A DNA stretch of 64,000 nt from Brachyhypopomus gauderio (taxonomy: Eukaryota; Chordata; Actinopteri; Gymnotiformes; Hypopomidae). The stretch covers positions 443,501 to 507,500 of the forward strand of contig NW_027506912.1 in the NCBI RefSeq assembly GCF_052324685.1, written 5' to 3'. A program made the translations under genes and the position numbers. The notes beneath the pieces are model-generated. The model worked only from the letters and a program-made list of their open reading frames with translations, made no database searches and was not told the origin of the DNA. Shown one piece after another: positions 33,858-47,175 of the stretch (position 1 is its first letter; each line of letters begins with the position of its first letter).

Positions 33858-35188
33858 CAGGCCCGTCGCGATGGGGCAGGCAAACCAGGCAATTGCTTGG
33901 GGCCCCAAGCTGGCCTGGGGCCCCCAGACAACAGGTTAAGAATTAAATGCAGCGACAAACTGTGTGAGCCCCCCTTTACATTCTCAAAGTCATGAGCAAT
34001 GACACTGTTCTCAGAATCCCCCTCAAGGGGGCCCCTCCCACCAGCTGCTGAAGGCAGGCAGACACTGTCGAGTATAAACCAGGCTTTAGACGCCGGCAAA
34101 TATGAAACTTAACCATGAAGCGAATTTATCCATCAGGAAGCCAAAAGAGAAAACAAAAGAAGGAAGAGGAACACAAAAAAACTAGTGGTGGGCCGTTAAC
34201 GGCGTTAACGGCGTTCGTTAATTTGATACTCTTATCGGGCGATATAAAAATTATCGCCGTTAATATATCTACTAAATGGGTAAGCAAACTATGATGACTT
34301 TCAACTTGACAGTTTAGCTCGGCTGTATTCCTAACCAAATTGCACAGTAGGGGCGAGAACGAGTTTTCAAACCTGTGAATTAAAAATCGTACGTGTGTTT
34401 ACATGGATGCAGCCACGAAGTCGCCAGGTTTGCTTCATGGAAAATTCATTTTTAGGAACGTAAAAAATTACCGGAGCGGAGATCGGAGCGGTCGTTTTCT
34501 GCATGGTCCTAGCGCTAGATTCGTCGCTATTTAAATATTTATTTTTAACCGTTAAAACTTCAGAGGACCAAACCGGCTTTTGAAAAAGTCCCCCCCAAAT
34601 TATGTCCGTGAGATTAAATGTACTAAATGTTGGCTTACATTTCAAATATCATGTTTAGCTGAATAAACATGTTATCAACCCCTTTTAATGTACAGTATGT
34701 AGGCTTACAAATTCATGTTTAACTGAATAAACCGTTGAACACGAGTAGCCTACATTTTATTGAGTATGTTTTTTTCTTCAAGTATCAAAGTAGAACAGCT
34801 TCCCCAAGCAGTCATTGATGCATTTTGGAAACAGGAGATGAGCCCCTGGTCTAATGCACCCTCTGTATTAAGAAACCCTATCTCAAAAGCTGACTTTTAG
34901 TTATTACTTGGGTAGCACACATATGAGCCATTTTAATATAGATTAATCTAGATTAATTTCAAGATTTCAGTGAGATTAATCTAGATTTAAAAAATTTATC
35001 TATGCCCACCCCTAAAAAAAACACAAGACAGTGGTAAGTGATGATTTACACTGGATAAATTAGGCCTACCTGTACAAATGGTGTAATTTAGCAGCAGGTA
35101 GGCTAAAAACAATATATACGTCCCGGGTAATCCCATACTTAAATTGGTGTCTTTGCTTGGGGCCCCCAAATACCTTGAAACGGCACTG
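33858..35188. mobile_element. hAT-like element inserted in the LINE, itself carrying a nested hAT
   Basis: Flanked by a perfect AGCAGAGG duplication (33850-33857 and 35189-35196). Ends are CAGGCCCGT and, reverse-complemented, CAGTGCCGT. Without the nested element it is about 490 bp. 'gcttggggccccc' type motifs occur near both ends in opposite orientation. No coding capacity. Confidence 0.82.
34183..35014. mobile_element. Nested non-autonomous hAT-like element
   Basis: 832 bp, with ends TAGTGGTGGGC and, reverse-complemented, TAGGGGTGGGC. Flanked by AAAAAAAC on both sides (34175-34182 and 35015-35022); the duplication is perfect but low in complexity. It shares 34190-34720 inverted with 23560-24914. 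'attaatctagatt' motifs repeat near the right end. Confidence 0.8.
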
Positions 35189-35504
35189 AGCAGAGGTGGA
35201 ACTAACCAGCGCACAGCCAAAGTGAGAGTGAGACGACGGCGAATTATGGAGAAAAAAGCATTTAAGCTGCACGTCACCTCCGTTGTTATGGGAAACGTGA
35301 GATTGCTGGTGAATAAAATGGATGAACTTACAGCATTAACAAGGAGTCGGCGGGAGTACCGGGAATGTAGTTTAATGTGCTTTACGGAGACATGGCTACA
35401 CCAGGACATTCCCGATAACATCGTTTCTGTGGATGGATTTCACTGTTCATGCCGACCGGTGCGAGTGAGAAAATGAAGGGGGGGGGGGGTCTCATTGTGC
35501 TTAT

Positions 35505-36325
35505 CAGAGACCGTATATATAAGTGGACTGGACGACACGAGTGAAAAGTGAAGCGTCCGTGAGTCAGCTGCCCTCTAGTGGCTGGCTGCAGTACAACTTT
35601 TAACCCCGCCCATTCCCATGTAAGTGAACGGGCCGGACGAGAAACTTTGAATTTTTATTACACGTAAAATAAGTTTTTTGAGCAATTATATCTTGTCAAT
35701 TCTATAACACCCCATTGCGTTAGTATCTCTCCCAGTAATACAGCAAAACTCTCGACAGCAATATTAAAACCTTTTACCTTTGTTTATTTTGTAAAATGTC
35801 AAAAGTGTCTATACTGGTGGGCGTATCCTAACGAATGTCGGGGCGGAGATACAGGCTGTGTTCGAAATAGTCTACTACATACTACTGGCATACTGATCGA
35901 GCCCCAAATCAGTATGCCGTATGCAGTATGTGACCAAAATGAAAATTTCCAGTACGCGAAACATACCCGGATGACCTACTACTTCCGCAAAATATTCCAG
36001 TACGCGAACAGAGCTATCTTCGTGGTGTACTGCATCCCATCATGCAACGCTACGTTCACGTGACCCTGTAGTGTGCTTTGCTTTTGTCGCATACTGGAAA
36101 CTGTACTGCATACTACTACGAGGACCAGTATGCGGTATCCAGTATATACTGAGTCCAGTATGCAGTATCCAGTATGTAGTAGTCTATTTCGAACACAGCC
36201 ACAGTCTCTGGTGGAGATACTGTCCTGCCTACCGGTTCTAATGCGCATCCAAGATGGCGGTGTCCGTGCGGCCATCTTGATGGGAGTCAACGGCGACGTA
36301 CCGTCCATTATATTTACAGTCACTG
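35505..36325. mobile_element. hAT-like element inserted in the LINE endonuclease region
   Basis: 821 bp, perfect duplication GTGCTTAT (35497-35504 and 36326-36333). Ends CAGAGACCGTATATATAA and, reverse-complemented, CAGTGACTGTAAATATAA are inverted repeats. An inner inverted repeat of 'gtatgcagtatccagtatg' type lies around 35870-36180. No coding capacity. Confidence 0.88.
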
Positions 36326-36415
36326 GTGCTTATTAATAACCGCTGGTGTCACCCTGGTCACATTACCATCAAGGAAAGGATCTGTTGCTCCAATTTTGAA
36401 CTGCTTGCTCTAGGA

Positions 36416-36532
36416 CCCCCATACTCAAATAGCGGCCCGTGGGCCACATCAGGTGCCGGGGATTGCCTTTATGGCAACAACACACGGCCAAATGCGTTCA
36501 ACCCCCCCCCCCCGTCGATAGTTTACATTCGC

Positions 36533-36563
<31 letters not shown>

Positions 36564-36632
36564 GTAACCGGCCCCGTCAGTGATTGAAAATATAAAATGT
36601 GGCCCGTCATCATTTCTATTTGAGTACCCCTG
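36416..36632. mobile_element. Short hAT-like MITE inserted in the LINE
   Basis: 217 bp with the perfect duplication CTCTAGGA (36408-36415 and 36633-36640). The reverse-complemented right end is CAGGGGTACTCAAATAG; the left end is a mutated version of it (CCCCCATACTCAAATAG). Contains long C-runs (36508-36519 and 36536-36563). Confidence 0.88.
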
Positions 36633-37744
36633 CTCTAGGACTTCCATCTTATTATTTACTGTGGGAGTTCTCACAGGTCATCATGGTGGCTGTTTAGTTT
36701 TCCCCCTCTTCAAACCCGACGACAGCGTGTGATGCTATACATTCATCTATAGCACATCTCCAAGTCCAACACCCGAATGCCTTCATAGCCATTTCAGGCG
36801 ACTTTAACCACTTCACTTTGGCAAAGGCACTACTGAACTTTTTTCAGTATGTGGACTGTCCCACCAGAGAGGAGCGAACACTGGATCTGCTGTACTGCAA
36901 TGTTAAAGATACATACAGCTGCTCCCCCCTCCCCCCTCTGGGTAGATCTGACCACAACCTGGTACACCTCAGCCCCTGGTATGTGCCTATTGTTAAGAGC
37001 CAACCTGTGACCACGCGGATAGTGAGGAGATGGTCAGAGGAGACTCATGAGGTACTGCAGGACTGCTTCAAGACTACAGACTGGCCGGCGCTCTGTGAGC
37101 CGCACGGAGAGGACATTGACGGGCTTAGTGAGTGCATAACGGACTACATTAACTTCTCTGTGGACTCCATTGTCCCAAACAGGACTGTAAAGTGTTACCC
37201 AAACAACAAACCATTGGCAACAAAGGACATTAAGTCCCTCCTTAACAGCAAGAAGAGGGCATTCAGAGCTGGAGTCAAAGAGGAGGTGAGAACGATCCAG
37301 GGGAAGATAAAGACCACAATCACAAGACAATTACAGGAGAAATCTGGAGTGTAAACTCCAGCAGAACAACATCAGGGAGGTTTGGAGTGGAACGAGGACC
37401 ATCACCAGTTTCAGGTCCAACGACAACAGAGTAGAAGAGGACAGTGAAGACAGGGCCAATGAACTAAACCAGTTCTAAAGGCACAGAAATATGCCCAGGA
37501 GATGTCCGCATTTGTAGCTACAAATACCACTAGAAAGTTTTTATTTTTTTATTCATTTGTAGTTCAAAACATATTTGGGGTGTTTTTCTTCACTTTTTGC
37601 CACTCCAAAGATGTTTTCGTTTCTCCTACAGCCTCGATTGCAGCTATATGCAAATAACCGATTATGCAAATTAGGCGATGACGTCATATACGGGAAATGT
37701 CCCGTATTTTTAAATACAAAACTTGACAGGTATGACCTAGTGAT

Positions 37745-38015
37745 GTGGAATGGGATGTCACTTACGTTTTCTTGTGTGAGTCAAGGCAGGTGAGCGAATA
37801 CTTTTGGCAATATAGTGTATATATATTCTGGAAGAATGGTCAAAAATCCTCATAAACACACTCCTAAACCTTGTGGACAGCCTTCCCAAAGAGTTGAAGC
37901 TGTTCTAGCTGCAAAGCGTGGACCTACGTCATATTGAACCCTATGGCTTAGGAATGGGATGTCACTCAAACTCTTGTGTGAGTCAAGGCAGGTGAGCAAA
38001 TACTTTTGGCAATAT
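37745..38015. mobile_element. Tc1/mariner-type terminal region with a duplicated end
   Basis: The terminus 'aatacttttggcaatatagt' followed by TA is typical of a fish Tc1-like family. It occurs twice: 37793 and 38000. The two share about 65 bp upstream ('gtgtgagtcaaggcaggtga'). Only about 200 bp of the element between them is present and no transposase is seen. Confidence 0.6.
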
Positions 38016-38117
<102 letters not shown>

Positions 38118-38639
38118 GCAACAACCCTCTTTTCTTTTTGTAAGGAAATTGATATTTTATCATATTATACCATAAAAAAATTAAACATTTGACACCAAAA
38201 TCACTGGAACTTTAATGCATAGTACACAAATCAACCAAAAGCTGAAGAAAAACAGGTTTATCTGGCCCGCTGTGAATAAGGCCATCACTATGTCTGTGAA
38301 ACTGCCTGTGAGTCTTTCTAAGATAGGTTTTCCATATAGTAGAAATGTAGAACAAAATCAATTATGTACAAACTGTATACAACTGGAATAACTTGGAATA
38401 GAAAACATTTTACAAAAAGAATGCTTTCATTATTTTAATATTGTTATATAACATACATGAACAAAATCAGTATGGGAAACAATAAACTCTTAAATTTATG
38501 ATCCCATGTTCATTCGGTTCATCCACCTCTGTTAAACAAAGTGCGGAGCAAACACGCATCATGAACACACTCTTTATGAATAAGAAACAAACTTCAAAGG
38601 GAGCTGCGAATAATTAACTAACGTCGTGGATTGCACTGG

Positions 38640-39655
38640 ATTAAATGAGCTCATGACTGCAGCTTTGTAAAAAATCCTTGCTGCCTTTGCAGTTTTGATA
38701 GCAAATCTTCAGACGCCCGTTCCAGCTGTGCATCAGTGTAATTCTTGTATTTCTGTGCGTCTTTGCTCTTGTAAGATACCAACAGCACCACCTACTGTCC
38801 AGGAGCGGTGTATTTGTACCAGTCGGTGTGTATTTTTGAGAAAATCTCTTCAGAAGGCACTCCTGATCCACTAAGGACAGTTGCACGTATTGTAGGTACG
38901 TATTTGTACGTGTAGTGTGAAGTATTAGAAAGTTGCTCTGCATTTGTTTGAAAATAGTATGATATTTGCGGAATATGTCCTGTTTGTTTACAACGTTTTG
39001 GCAGCATTATACGCTGCACTCTCAGCACGTTATAGTTTTATTTTCTAACTCCCCTGAATTGTAAAGCATTTGTTATATAGCTGTTAAGATAAATGCTAAA
39101 GTTATGGTGTCACTATTTTTCACATTAATCATTCTATAAGCTATATACAGTTATCTGTAAAACCATTTTAAACTACCATGAAAATGGTATTTTTTAATGA
39201 CTCAATAATTTTGTTCAACCTTAAACATTATGAATAGTACCCTAGCAAATTCACAGCAGTGAAAATCACATTATGAACCATGAAAATAACATTTTCCCCA
39301 TTAAATATTAAATTTTCTGTGATATGTTGGTGCTGCTTATAGAATAATTAATTGAAGCAATGTGTACAGTGGCACTGAACCAAACAGAGAGAGACACGTA
39401 TCACAACACAGACAAGTGTTTTCATTTTAGTGAAGGAATGAAGCCTAGCACTGTCTCATAATTGTCTTTAATATGATTGTCTTTAATATGAATGTCTTTA
39501 GTATGAATGTCTTTAGTATGAATATTTTTAGTATTGTGCAGAGCCCAATCGCTTCTTTGTCATGATTATGTTTCATCTTCATCTCACAATGAATTTGCAA
39601 CGTCTTTTGTCCTCTAGATATTAATAGCGTCCACATTCCTAAACACTTTACCTAC
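38640..39655 (+). repeat. Third, partial copy of the zinc-finger unit
   Basis: An inverted match to 22560-23350, in the same orientation as the 44.6-kb gene. It includes the splice acceptor (TTTTGTCCTCTAG at about 39620) and the first about 35 bases of the zinc-finger exon (INSVHIPKHFTY-like), then breaks off at 39655. A 16-bp repeat ('atgaatgtctttagt') is tandem at 39460-39530. No fingers are present. Confidence 0.75.
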
Positions 39656-39841
39656 TGTGACGCACGGCGGAGCGGCGAAGGACGACACACGGGATCCTTG
39701 GCTGCGATAGACGTCACTTTTATTATCCTACACAGATAGCGCATATAGCGCACGGAGAACACTTAACGGACACGGCAACGTGTAGACTGTACTGTACACA
39801 TGTGAGTATGAATATGTGAGTATGAATATATTTGTATCCAG
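39656..39841. other. Inserted GC-rich segment, possible LTR fragment
   Basis: The zinc-finger copy stops at 39655 and a new sequence begins TGTGACGCACGG. The TG start, reversed AATAAA (TTTTATT at 39718) and length suggest part of an LTR, but no CA end or target duplication was found. Confidence 0.25.
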
Positions 39842-40545
39842 ATACAAACCCCCACTGTTTCCTCTGCCACCACAGCCATGTAATTACACCACTGCTTTAA
39901 ATGAAAATGAGAGTAACTACTACTGTGGCATGACTGTCACCCTCTCTGATGCAGAGTTACTGGAGATGGAAACGAGGGACCAGAGCACAAACAAGACCTG
40001 GCACAGTGTCCGCTCCCAGCGTCTGACCTCATCTGTTTTCAAAAATATTGTTTCTAGAATTGCAGACTTTGACTGCTTATCAACAAATATGCAAAGACAG
40101 AAAAGGCCTGTGCAGACCCTGGCAATGAAAAGGGGCCTAGAGGTGGAACCCATTGCATCTTCAGAGTATGAACAAGTAACAGGTAATCACACATGACCTT
40201 GTGGCTTCATCATAAATCCTCATGCCCCCCCATTTAGGTGCCTCACCTGATCGTAAGGTGGTTGACAATTCTGGGCTTCTTCAGGGGCTTCTGGAGATTT
40301 GTTGAGTGCAGTTATCTGTCTGCAGGCCCAGATGGCACTTTTGCTCTTAAATGCAACCATGACTACTATTACCAGGTAATGGGGCAGATGGGCATCATTG
40401 GAATGAAGTGGTGTGATCTTTTTGTTCACTGTACCAAAGACAATCACCTGGAGCAGATCCACTCTGATGGCAAGAAATGGGAGTCTATGAAAACTAAACT
40501 GGATATGTTCTTCTTTGAATATTTTCTGCCTGGCCTGTGCAGATG
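39842..40545 (+). pseudogene. YqaJ-type nuclease gene, transposon-associated, decayed
   Basis: Exon 39842-40181 encodes TRDQSTNKTWHSVRSQRLTS and RGLEVEPIASSEYEQVTG, the start of a YqaJ exonuclease/recombinase fold. A 56-bp GT-AG intron (40182-40237) follows. Exon 40238-40545 encodes GASPDRKVVDNSGLLQGLLE (the acidic D...E catalytic strand pair), then after a frameshift near 40300 DGTFALKCNHDYYYQVMGQM and WCDLFV. Such proteins accompany DDE transposases in ISL2EU-type elements of the PIF/Harbinger group, and a DDE fragment lies convergently at 41037. The 5' part is missing. That the two belong to one element is inference. Confidence 0.6.
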
Positions 40546-41036
40546 AGGAGACTATAAAGGAAGGAAGCACACATAAATTTAGCATTGTTCCTTAAGAAAA
40601 CTACTGTTAATAGGTAAATGTTTCTGTAATATGACAGTTTTAAGAATTGATTTTAAAAAGTGAGAGAATGTCATGACCATAAAAATGTCAGAACCATAAA
40701 AAAAACCTAAGAATGATTTTTAGAAAATTAGTACATTGTTTTTATTGGTTCACAATGAGCAAAAATGTGTTACATTAATTTCATTATTAACAAAAAAAAT
40801 GCACATCAATAAAAGTTGAGCTGAATAAATGTTTGAATGTTTGTTACTCAGTGGAAGAATAATTTTCCAGCAATTCAAAGTCCAGTATGGCTAATAAAAA
40901 TAATACTGAATTTGTAAAATATACTTCATGGTTGTACTATGCATGTTAACATTTAATAATACACTTTGAATATGTTACCTCATAATTAAAAAAAGAGGTC
41001 CCTGAAAATGGGTAAGTAGAGCACAAACACAGCTGG

Positions 41037-41573
41037 TTAACTGAACCACACAGGGAAAGGGGCAGAACTCCGAGCAATTTCTTGCGTGTATGTAATTTCT
41101 TTCTTTACTAAATTGCCACATGGCCCCAAGAATGTAAGAATTACAAGTTTCACACGAATGTTACTGAGGAGGTCTTTGATAAGAAACCCTTTATCTGCAA
41201 TTACTTCATCTCCTGGTTCAATTAGGCTCAGAATGCCAGACTCTGTGGTAATTTCTTTATCTGAGATGAAGCCTGTGTACAGCTTGCTGACTAGACTAAT
41301 TGACCCTAAAGGATTAATACCAATCAGTGACTTTAGTGTGGTGGAACCTTTATAATGGGAGTATGTGACAGTGTTAAGAACCTTTGAGCTTGCAGTTTGG
41401 ATGTAGATCTCTGTACAGTCTAGTATCACGCATGCTTTGGGGAATGTCTGTTTAAAGGAGGGTTGGATCAGTTCATCTCCAGCCTCTCTACTTGGCCATA
41501 TTGGTAACGTACCAAGCATAGAGTACAGGTAATTGCACCATGTTATACAAACCCTGCTGACTGTTGCTTGCAA
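41037..41573 (-). pseudogene. DDE_Tnp_4-type transposase fragment (PIF/Harbinger or ISL2EU-like)
   Basis: The minus-strand frame contains ACVILDCTEIYIQTASS (first catalytic Asp), TYSHYKGSTTLKSLIGI, SISLVSKLYTGFISDKEIT and PGDEVIADKGFLIKD (second Asp), the signature order of the DDE_Tnp_4 superfamily. After that, the conserved segment carrying the catalytic Glu is replaced by unrelated residues and a stop at 41037, so it is inactive. The 5' part beyond 41573 (up to about 42000) shows only scattered coding-like pieces. Confidence 0.65.
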
Positions 41574-42156
41574 TACATTAAAGTGCTTTGATAATAGTGT
41601 TATGGATTACCAGACCTTACTTCATGCACTGCAACAACTCGTTATGGGCTTAGACCATTATTTTGTTTACATAATAAAGATAAAATGTTTCAAATATTCC
41701 AATAACCTTTGAAATCAAATATTGTAATGAGTAATACATTCATTGACAAATTAATTCATCATTTGCAGCTCTGTACGTCTCTGGTAACTCACATTTCTTT
41801 CTCATGCAGATTTGTAATGTGCAATTCTTCCTTTTCCTCATCAAAGTCACAAGTTGAACTAAAATATTGACAAACATAAATATATTATGAATAAAGTGAT
41901 CGCAGTAGCTCCCATCTGTGTAAGTCTTAAAACTGCATGTACTTACATTGGTTCCCCTTCTGATGATGTTGCTCTTATCCTATTGATACAAACAGGGTCC
42001 CTGCACACACATTAAACTAGTTATTAACCTTCTTAAACAGATTTTCTCAAGATTATTATCTGTATCATTGTCTGGAGATTATTATCAGGGTAAGCTCATG
42101 CTAACTTAGACACTATTTAATGTTTTTTTTTTATTTATTTTGCATTTGCTAGCTAG

Positions 42157-42372
42157 CTATGACCAACACAGTGTCAATACAGTGTCAACACAGTTTGTGT
42201 AGTGTGTGGATAATTCCTTAAGGTATCATCTTCCCATCACTAAATTACATCCTGCCACACAACAATGACCAAAACAGTGTCAATACAGTGTCAACACAGT
42301 TTGTGTAGTGTGTGGATACACTCCTTGAGGTATCATCTTCCCATCACTAAATTACAGCTGCCACACAACAAT
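42157..42372. repeat. Tandem duplication, about 116-bp unit, two copies
   Basis: Both copies contain 'gtgtcaatacagtgtcaaca' followed by 'tatcatcttcccatcactaa' and 'gccacacaacaat'. They differ at a few bases, with small gaps. No function seen. Confidence 0.85.
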
Positions 42373-42479
42373 ATGCCACAGCAGCACTGAACTAGCTGCA
42401 CCGCTCCTGCAGCTCCGCACGACACTTCCGGGATTCTTCCCATCGCAGCCTCGTTTTCGTGCAGGAATTTATCAAAATG

Positions 42480-43495
42480 GCGACCAGCATGAAATAAGCG
42501 AATAAAAATAAATCACAATTTAACTCACACAGTCTCAGTCAGTCACTCCAACATATTTATAGTATTTTTTTACAATTTTTTTTCTCTCCCACAACGTTAT
42601 TATTTTACAGCTTCAAAAACAGGTATTATGCTAATTAGGCGATGACGCCATTTTGTGACTTTTAGGATAGCCAATAGCGTCTTTCCTTACTGAGGAGTTG
42701 GCAACTTTTACGTTTTCTTGTAAACTTAAAAAACGTGTATTGTGTTATTTAAATAACATTTAAAGAACATTTTGATCTCTAAACGGTAGCAGTCTTAAGG
42801 GTGAATTTATTGGATTTATATTTCCTGGTCGGAAAACGTAAGCGACACGTAGGAGGAGTTGGATTAGATGCAGCTCCGCCCCCTGGACCGACCAAAAGAA
42901 ACTATGGACGGTGGGAGGAGTTGGATCTAGATCTAGCTCCACCCCCTGGACTTTTGCTTCTGCAGATACGGATACATGTTGGCAACGCTGGTCTTACAGA
43001 CAGAGAAGAGACTTTGATGAATCCAGGTACGCAGCAGTCGGTGTGTGCGGGAGAGTTAAAAAGATTGAGTATTAATATTTTTACACGAGTATTGCTCCAA
43101 ATCAATATCAGCGTTGGTATCGATATTTGGATCGATCCGCCCACCTCTACCTACCATCACCATCGGACATTACAGACCACAGGTTTCCTTATTCTCAATA
43201 TCAGCATCGGGCGTTTAGTGGAGTTGCGCCTATTGTCGTGTTGGTGTTTGGAAGTGTTGGACTACTGGTTGACCTGTAAGTATTTAACTTAGTAATACGT
43301 ACCACTAACACCTTTTAACCACATCTTAACCACACTATTTTGTTCGTTCCGATACCTCACGGTTGAATCTCGTGTCTTGACTAAGTTGGTGGAAAATTCA
43401 ATGTGTTAAAGTGTTTTTATAATGGATGTTGTAGCGCTAACTAACCCAGCTAGATAACGTAGCTACTTATTTGATACTATACGAATATAATTATA
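42480..43495. repeat. Inverted duplication block A, right copy
   Basis: Reverse complement of 24915-25900. Homology ends at 'aatataattata', exactly where the left copy meets a hAT element. It leads, through about 1 kb containing a LINE fragment, to the right zinc-finger gene. Confidence 0.75.
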
Positions 43496-43584
43496 TTTGG
43501 TTCTTTTGTTTAGTAGCTCAGTGGTTCCTGTTACAAAGATAAAAGCTTATATGCTAGTTATATTGTACGGTTTTATTACAGTAC

Positions 43585-44160
43585 TCAACTCAACTCAATT
43601 TTATTTATAGAGCACTTTAAGAACGGCAGCTGTACATAAGAATTGAACATTTAGACACAAAACAACTAATAGCAAAAATGGATAAAACAATATTAACTAA
43701 AACTGTAAAAGGAATCAATAGAACAAATCAAACAATAAAAGTAAGACAGTAAAAACTAAAAACACATACAAAGTCTCATGGTATGTTAAAAGCCAATGAA
43801 TAAAAGTGGGTTGTTTAAAAATGGACAGTGATGGGGCTTGTCTAACATGCAGTAGGTTGTTCCATAATCTAGGAGCAGCGATGGGAAAAGCTCTATCGCC
43901 TCTAGGACCTTCACTTCAGTTTTCTTTTCATTAAAATTTAAGAAGTTTAAAGCCATCCAGTCCTTAATATCATTTAGACATAGCAGAAGTGGTTTTATAG
44001 AGGCATCTCTATAATAGTGGGACATATATCTGGGTGTCATCAGCATAACAATGAAAAGAGATGCTGTGATTTCTTAAAATTGAACCCAGTGGAAGCAGAT
44101 ACATGGAAAAAAGTAAAAAAGTCTGCCAGATAGACTTAAGGAACTTGAGGAACAGTTTGA
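43585..44160 (-). mobile_element. LINE fragment (reverse transcriptase plus 3' UTR), internally deleted
   Basis: On the minus strand, 44056-43940 encodes the reverse-transcriptase active-site region (FHCYADDTQIY, a stop, then DIKDWMALNFLNFNEKKTEV), joined at 43910 to the C-terminal GDRAFPIAAPRLWNN segment. The 3' end at 43585 carries the tandem AACTC tail. Several stops; dead. It belongs to the L2/CR1/Rex-like group by recall. Confidence 0.7.
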
Positions 44161-44581
44161 ATATAGTAGATGTGTTAGATCTACATCACATGTGCATGTT
44201 TTACTTTTTATGTCATTTTTAATAAATGTGAAGTGGGGAAACTTAAAATTATTTTATTCTAATTATTTTTAGTCTAACAGAAATGTTGAAGAAGTTGTCT
44301 TAACAGTGAGACATTTGAGATCTTCTGAAGAGGTGAGTTATATTTTAAACCTGTGACTGATACATTTCTCAGTATAATCCAGATAAATAAGCAACAGTTT
44401 AAAGCACACACAGAGCCTACAGGTAGCCTGTAGGCCCAATTGTACCTTTTCAATTAGGATACATAATGCTGCCTTGTTTGTTTTGGGTGTTTTCTGGTCT
44501 TTGAACAGGCTCCTTAGAATGAATGTCTTTAGAATGAATGTCTTTAGCATTATGCAGAGCCCAAATGGTTCTTTGTCATGA

Positions 44582-45331
<750 letters not shown>

Positions 45332-45342
45332 TGGGAGACTCT

Positions 45343-47175
45343 GAGCACAGACGTTTGACGTTTCCTCATCAGTCATGAATGATTTTAGTTTCCTTATGTT
45401 TACACTCTCCATGGCTAGGAGGCTAACTGGCATCAGTGTCCCTGCTTGGTTATGAATGTGATTAGTTTGTTAGTGTAAATGTGGATCGGCACATAAGAGA
45501 TAGTAGTTGGTAATTGAACATAAGAAACGTTACCGGATAACAATACAGAGGGGAATATATGAAAGACCACTTATATAAATATGCTCCGTACCCCTCGAAA
45601 ATGTTTTGGTACCTCTGGGGATTCTAGGGGTGCCACCAGGGGCACATGAGCCAGAACAGGTCCTATTGAGCACTGTATTGATGTAGACACTTGTTAGCAG
45701 GTCGGTGCTGCATTGTACAGCCACAGACACTCATCTGCTGGCCTTTGATGTACACTGTACTGCTACAGATTTGGAGCAGCGAACTGTAGGCTCGTACTGA
45801 ACAGCCATATTAACGTCCTGCTGCTCTGTCCTTGTAGCAGGTCTCAGTAGTTGGGGCTGTGGTAACCTTCTAGGGTACTGGTGTCTGTGCTGAGACTTCC
45901 TCTCTTGTGTGCTCTAGGTGGAAAATGAACAACCCCGGGAGCAGAGAATGCACCAAATTCAAAATCAACAACAGTGGATCCACTCTTGCCAAATCGTGCT
46001 CTAAGAAGTAAAAAAAACCCATCGAGTGTGTTCATTTCCTCTCTGGGCTGAGACAAGGATAAATAAAAAAAATTGTCTGCTCTGGAGAATGAACCCCTCC
46101 AAATTATCCTCCTCATTGAACTCGTGGGAGGGACAAATCGAGGAGGGTAGCTCAAACGGTTCACCATCCTTAACCTGTTTAATCAAGTCCTCAGACAAGA
46201 TACACATTGGAAGATAACCGTAATCCTCCTCCTGATAATGTCTCACCTCGTAAGACTCCCTCACTCTCCTTTAATGGTGGATTATTCTGTAACGTGGCAG
46301 GTGTTGTGCAATCAGGAAGCGGACACAGTCTCTGAGGTTATTGGCTTTTAACAAATGGGTTTGCACACAAATTGACAGTAGACACACGAACAGCACGAGC
46401 ACAATGTGGCATGATAACACTAACGGAACTAACAGGCTAACACACATATGACCAACTAATCATTAGACATAAAGACAACAGACTCGACCAGCAACCTGAC
46501 ATATAACAGAACACTAAAACTTGGATAACAAACTACACAATCGGACATCTACAGACACGAGAAGCCATGAACAAAACAGAAATATAGAAAGATTAACCAA
46601 ATCTGACTTCCAAAACACAACAGACTGCACAAGACCACAAAACGATCACCATAATTTTTACTTTCACAATAAGTTTCACTATAATATGCACCATCACCTT
46701 ACAATAACCCACAAAGACTGAACACCAACGATTAAATACCAGAACTAAATTACAAATGAGACACAGCTGAAGGGGAAGTAACACGGGGCGTGACTGAACG
46801 GACTAAAAAGTGATACATGATTGACAGGGAGGCAGGGCTAGACATGACACCCACCTTAAAATCTCAGCATCACCTCTATTCCGTGACCTACAGAAAGCAT
46901 GGACTACACTTGCTTACAAAGTGAACATACAAGTTATTGTGTGTTTTGGATTACTGTAAATATATTAGTCCTGAAATTTCAATGTGTTTCAATAATTTAA
47001 TTAGTTTTTAATATGTGACTAAAGCTGATGTGAAATGTGCATACATGTTTTAACTGGGACTCCATGGAAACCATGGTGGTGTTTTTGACTCTTCTGAAAG
47101 TCTGTAAATGCTCTATTGACAGATTAAAAGCAATACTACACAAACAGACCTTTTAGTGTTTTTTGTCTTTAGTTT
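45343..47175. repeat. Inverted duplication block downstream of the right zinc-finger gene
   Basis: Three parts (45343-45533, 45989-46152 and 46807-47175) match 20000-20740 in reverse complement. The inserts between them (455 and 654 bp) are absent from the left arm. The second starts near 46270 with TGTAACG and could be LTR-derived, but no target duplication was found. No gene seen. Confidence 0.8.

Larger units (their letters stand above)
33690..37478 (+). mobile_element. Jockey-superfamily LINE (endonuclease part), broken by three hAT insertions
   Basis: Coding pieces lie at about 33740-33857, 35189-35504, 36326-36415 and 36633-37478. They encode YSRDQLTALKLADIADCTTQ, then GNVRLLVNKMDELTAL and CFTETWLHQDIP, then RWCHPGHITIKERICC, then SGDFNHF, LDLLYCN and SDHNLVHL of an AP-type endonuclease, and the linker to the reverse transcriptase. 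Each break coincides with a hAT element bearing an 8-bp target duplication, so the frame would be continuous without it. In-frame stops (near 33832 and 36699) and frameshifts (near 35470 and 37340) show it was dead before or after. The reverse transcriptase itself is absent: the element ends at 37478, a 3' rather than a 5' truncation. Bases 33563-33690 may be its 5' UTR. Confidence 0.8.

Noticed and set aside
35144..35476. Stand-alone plus-strand gene of 110 codons
   Set aside because: Its first part lies in a hAT end and the rest is the LINE endonuclease N-terminus.
45844..46264. Minus-strand open frames (MRESYEVRHYQEEDYGYL)
   Set aside because: Partly in an insert absent from the left arm; no splice sites or known domain, and it runs into the duplicated non-coding flank.
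46270..46806. Solo LTR (TGTAACG...GATACA) in the right arm
   Set aside because: TG...CA-like ends exist, but no flanking target duplication was found and no related LTR is in the window.
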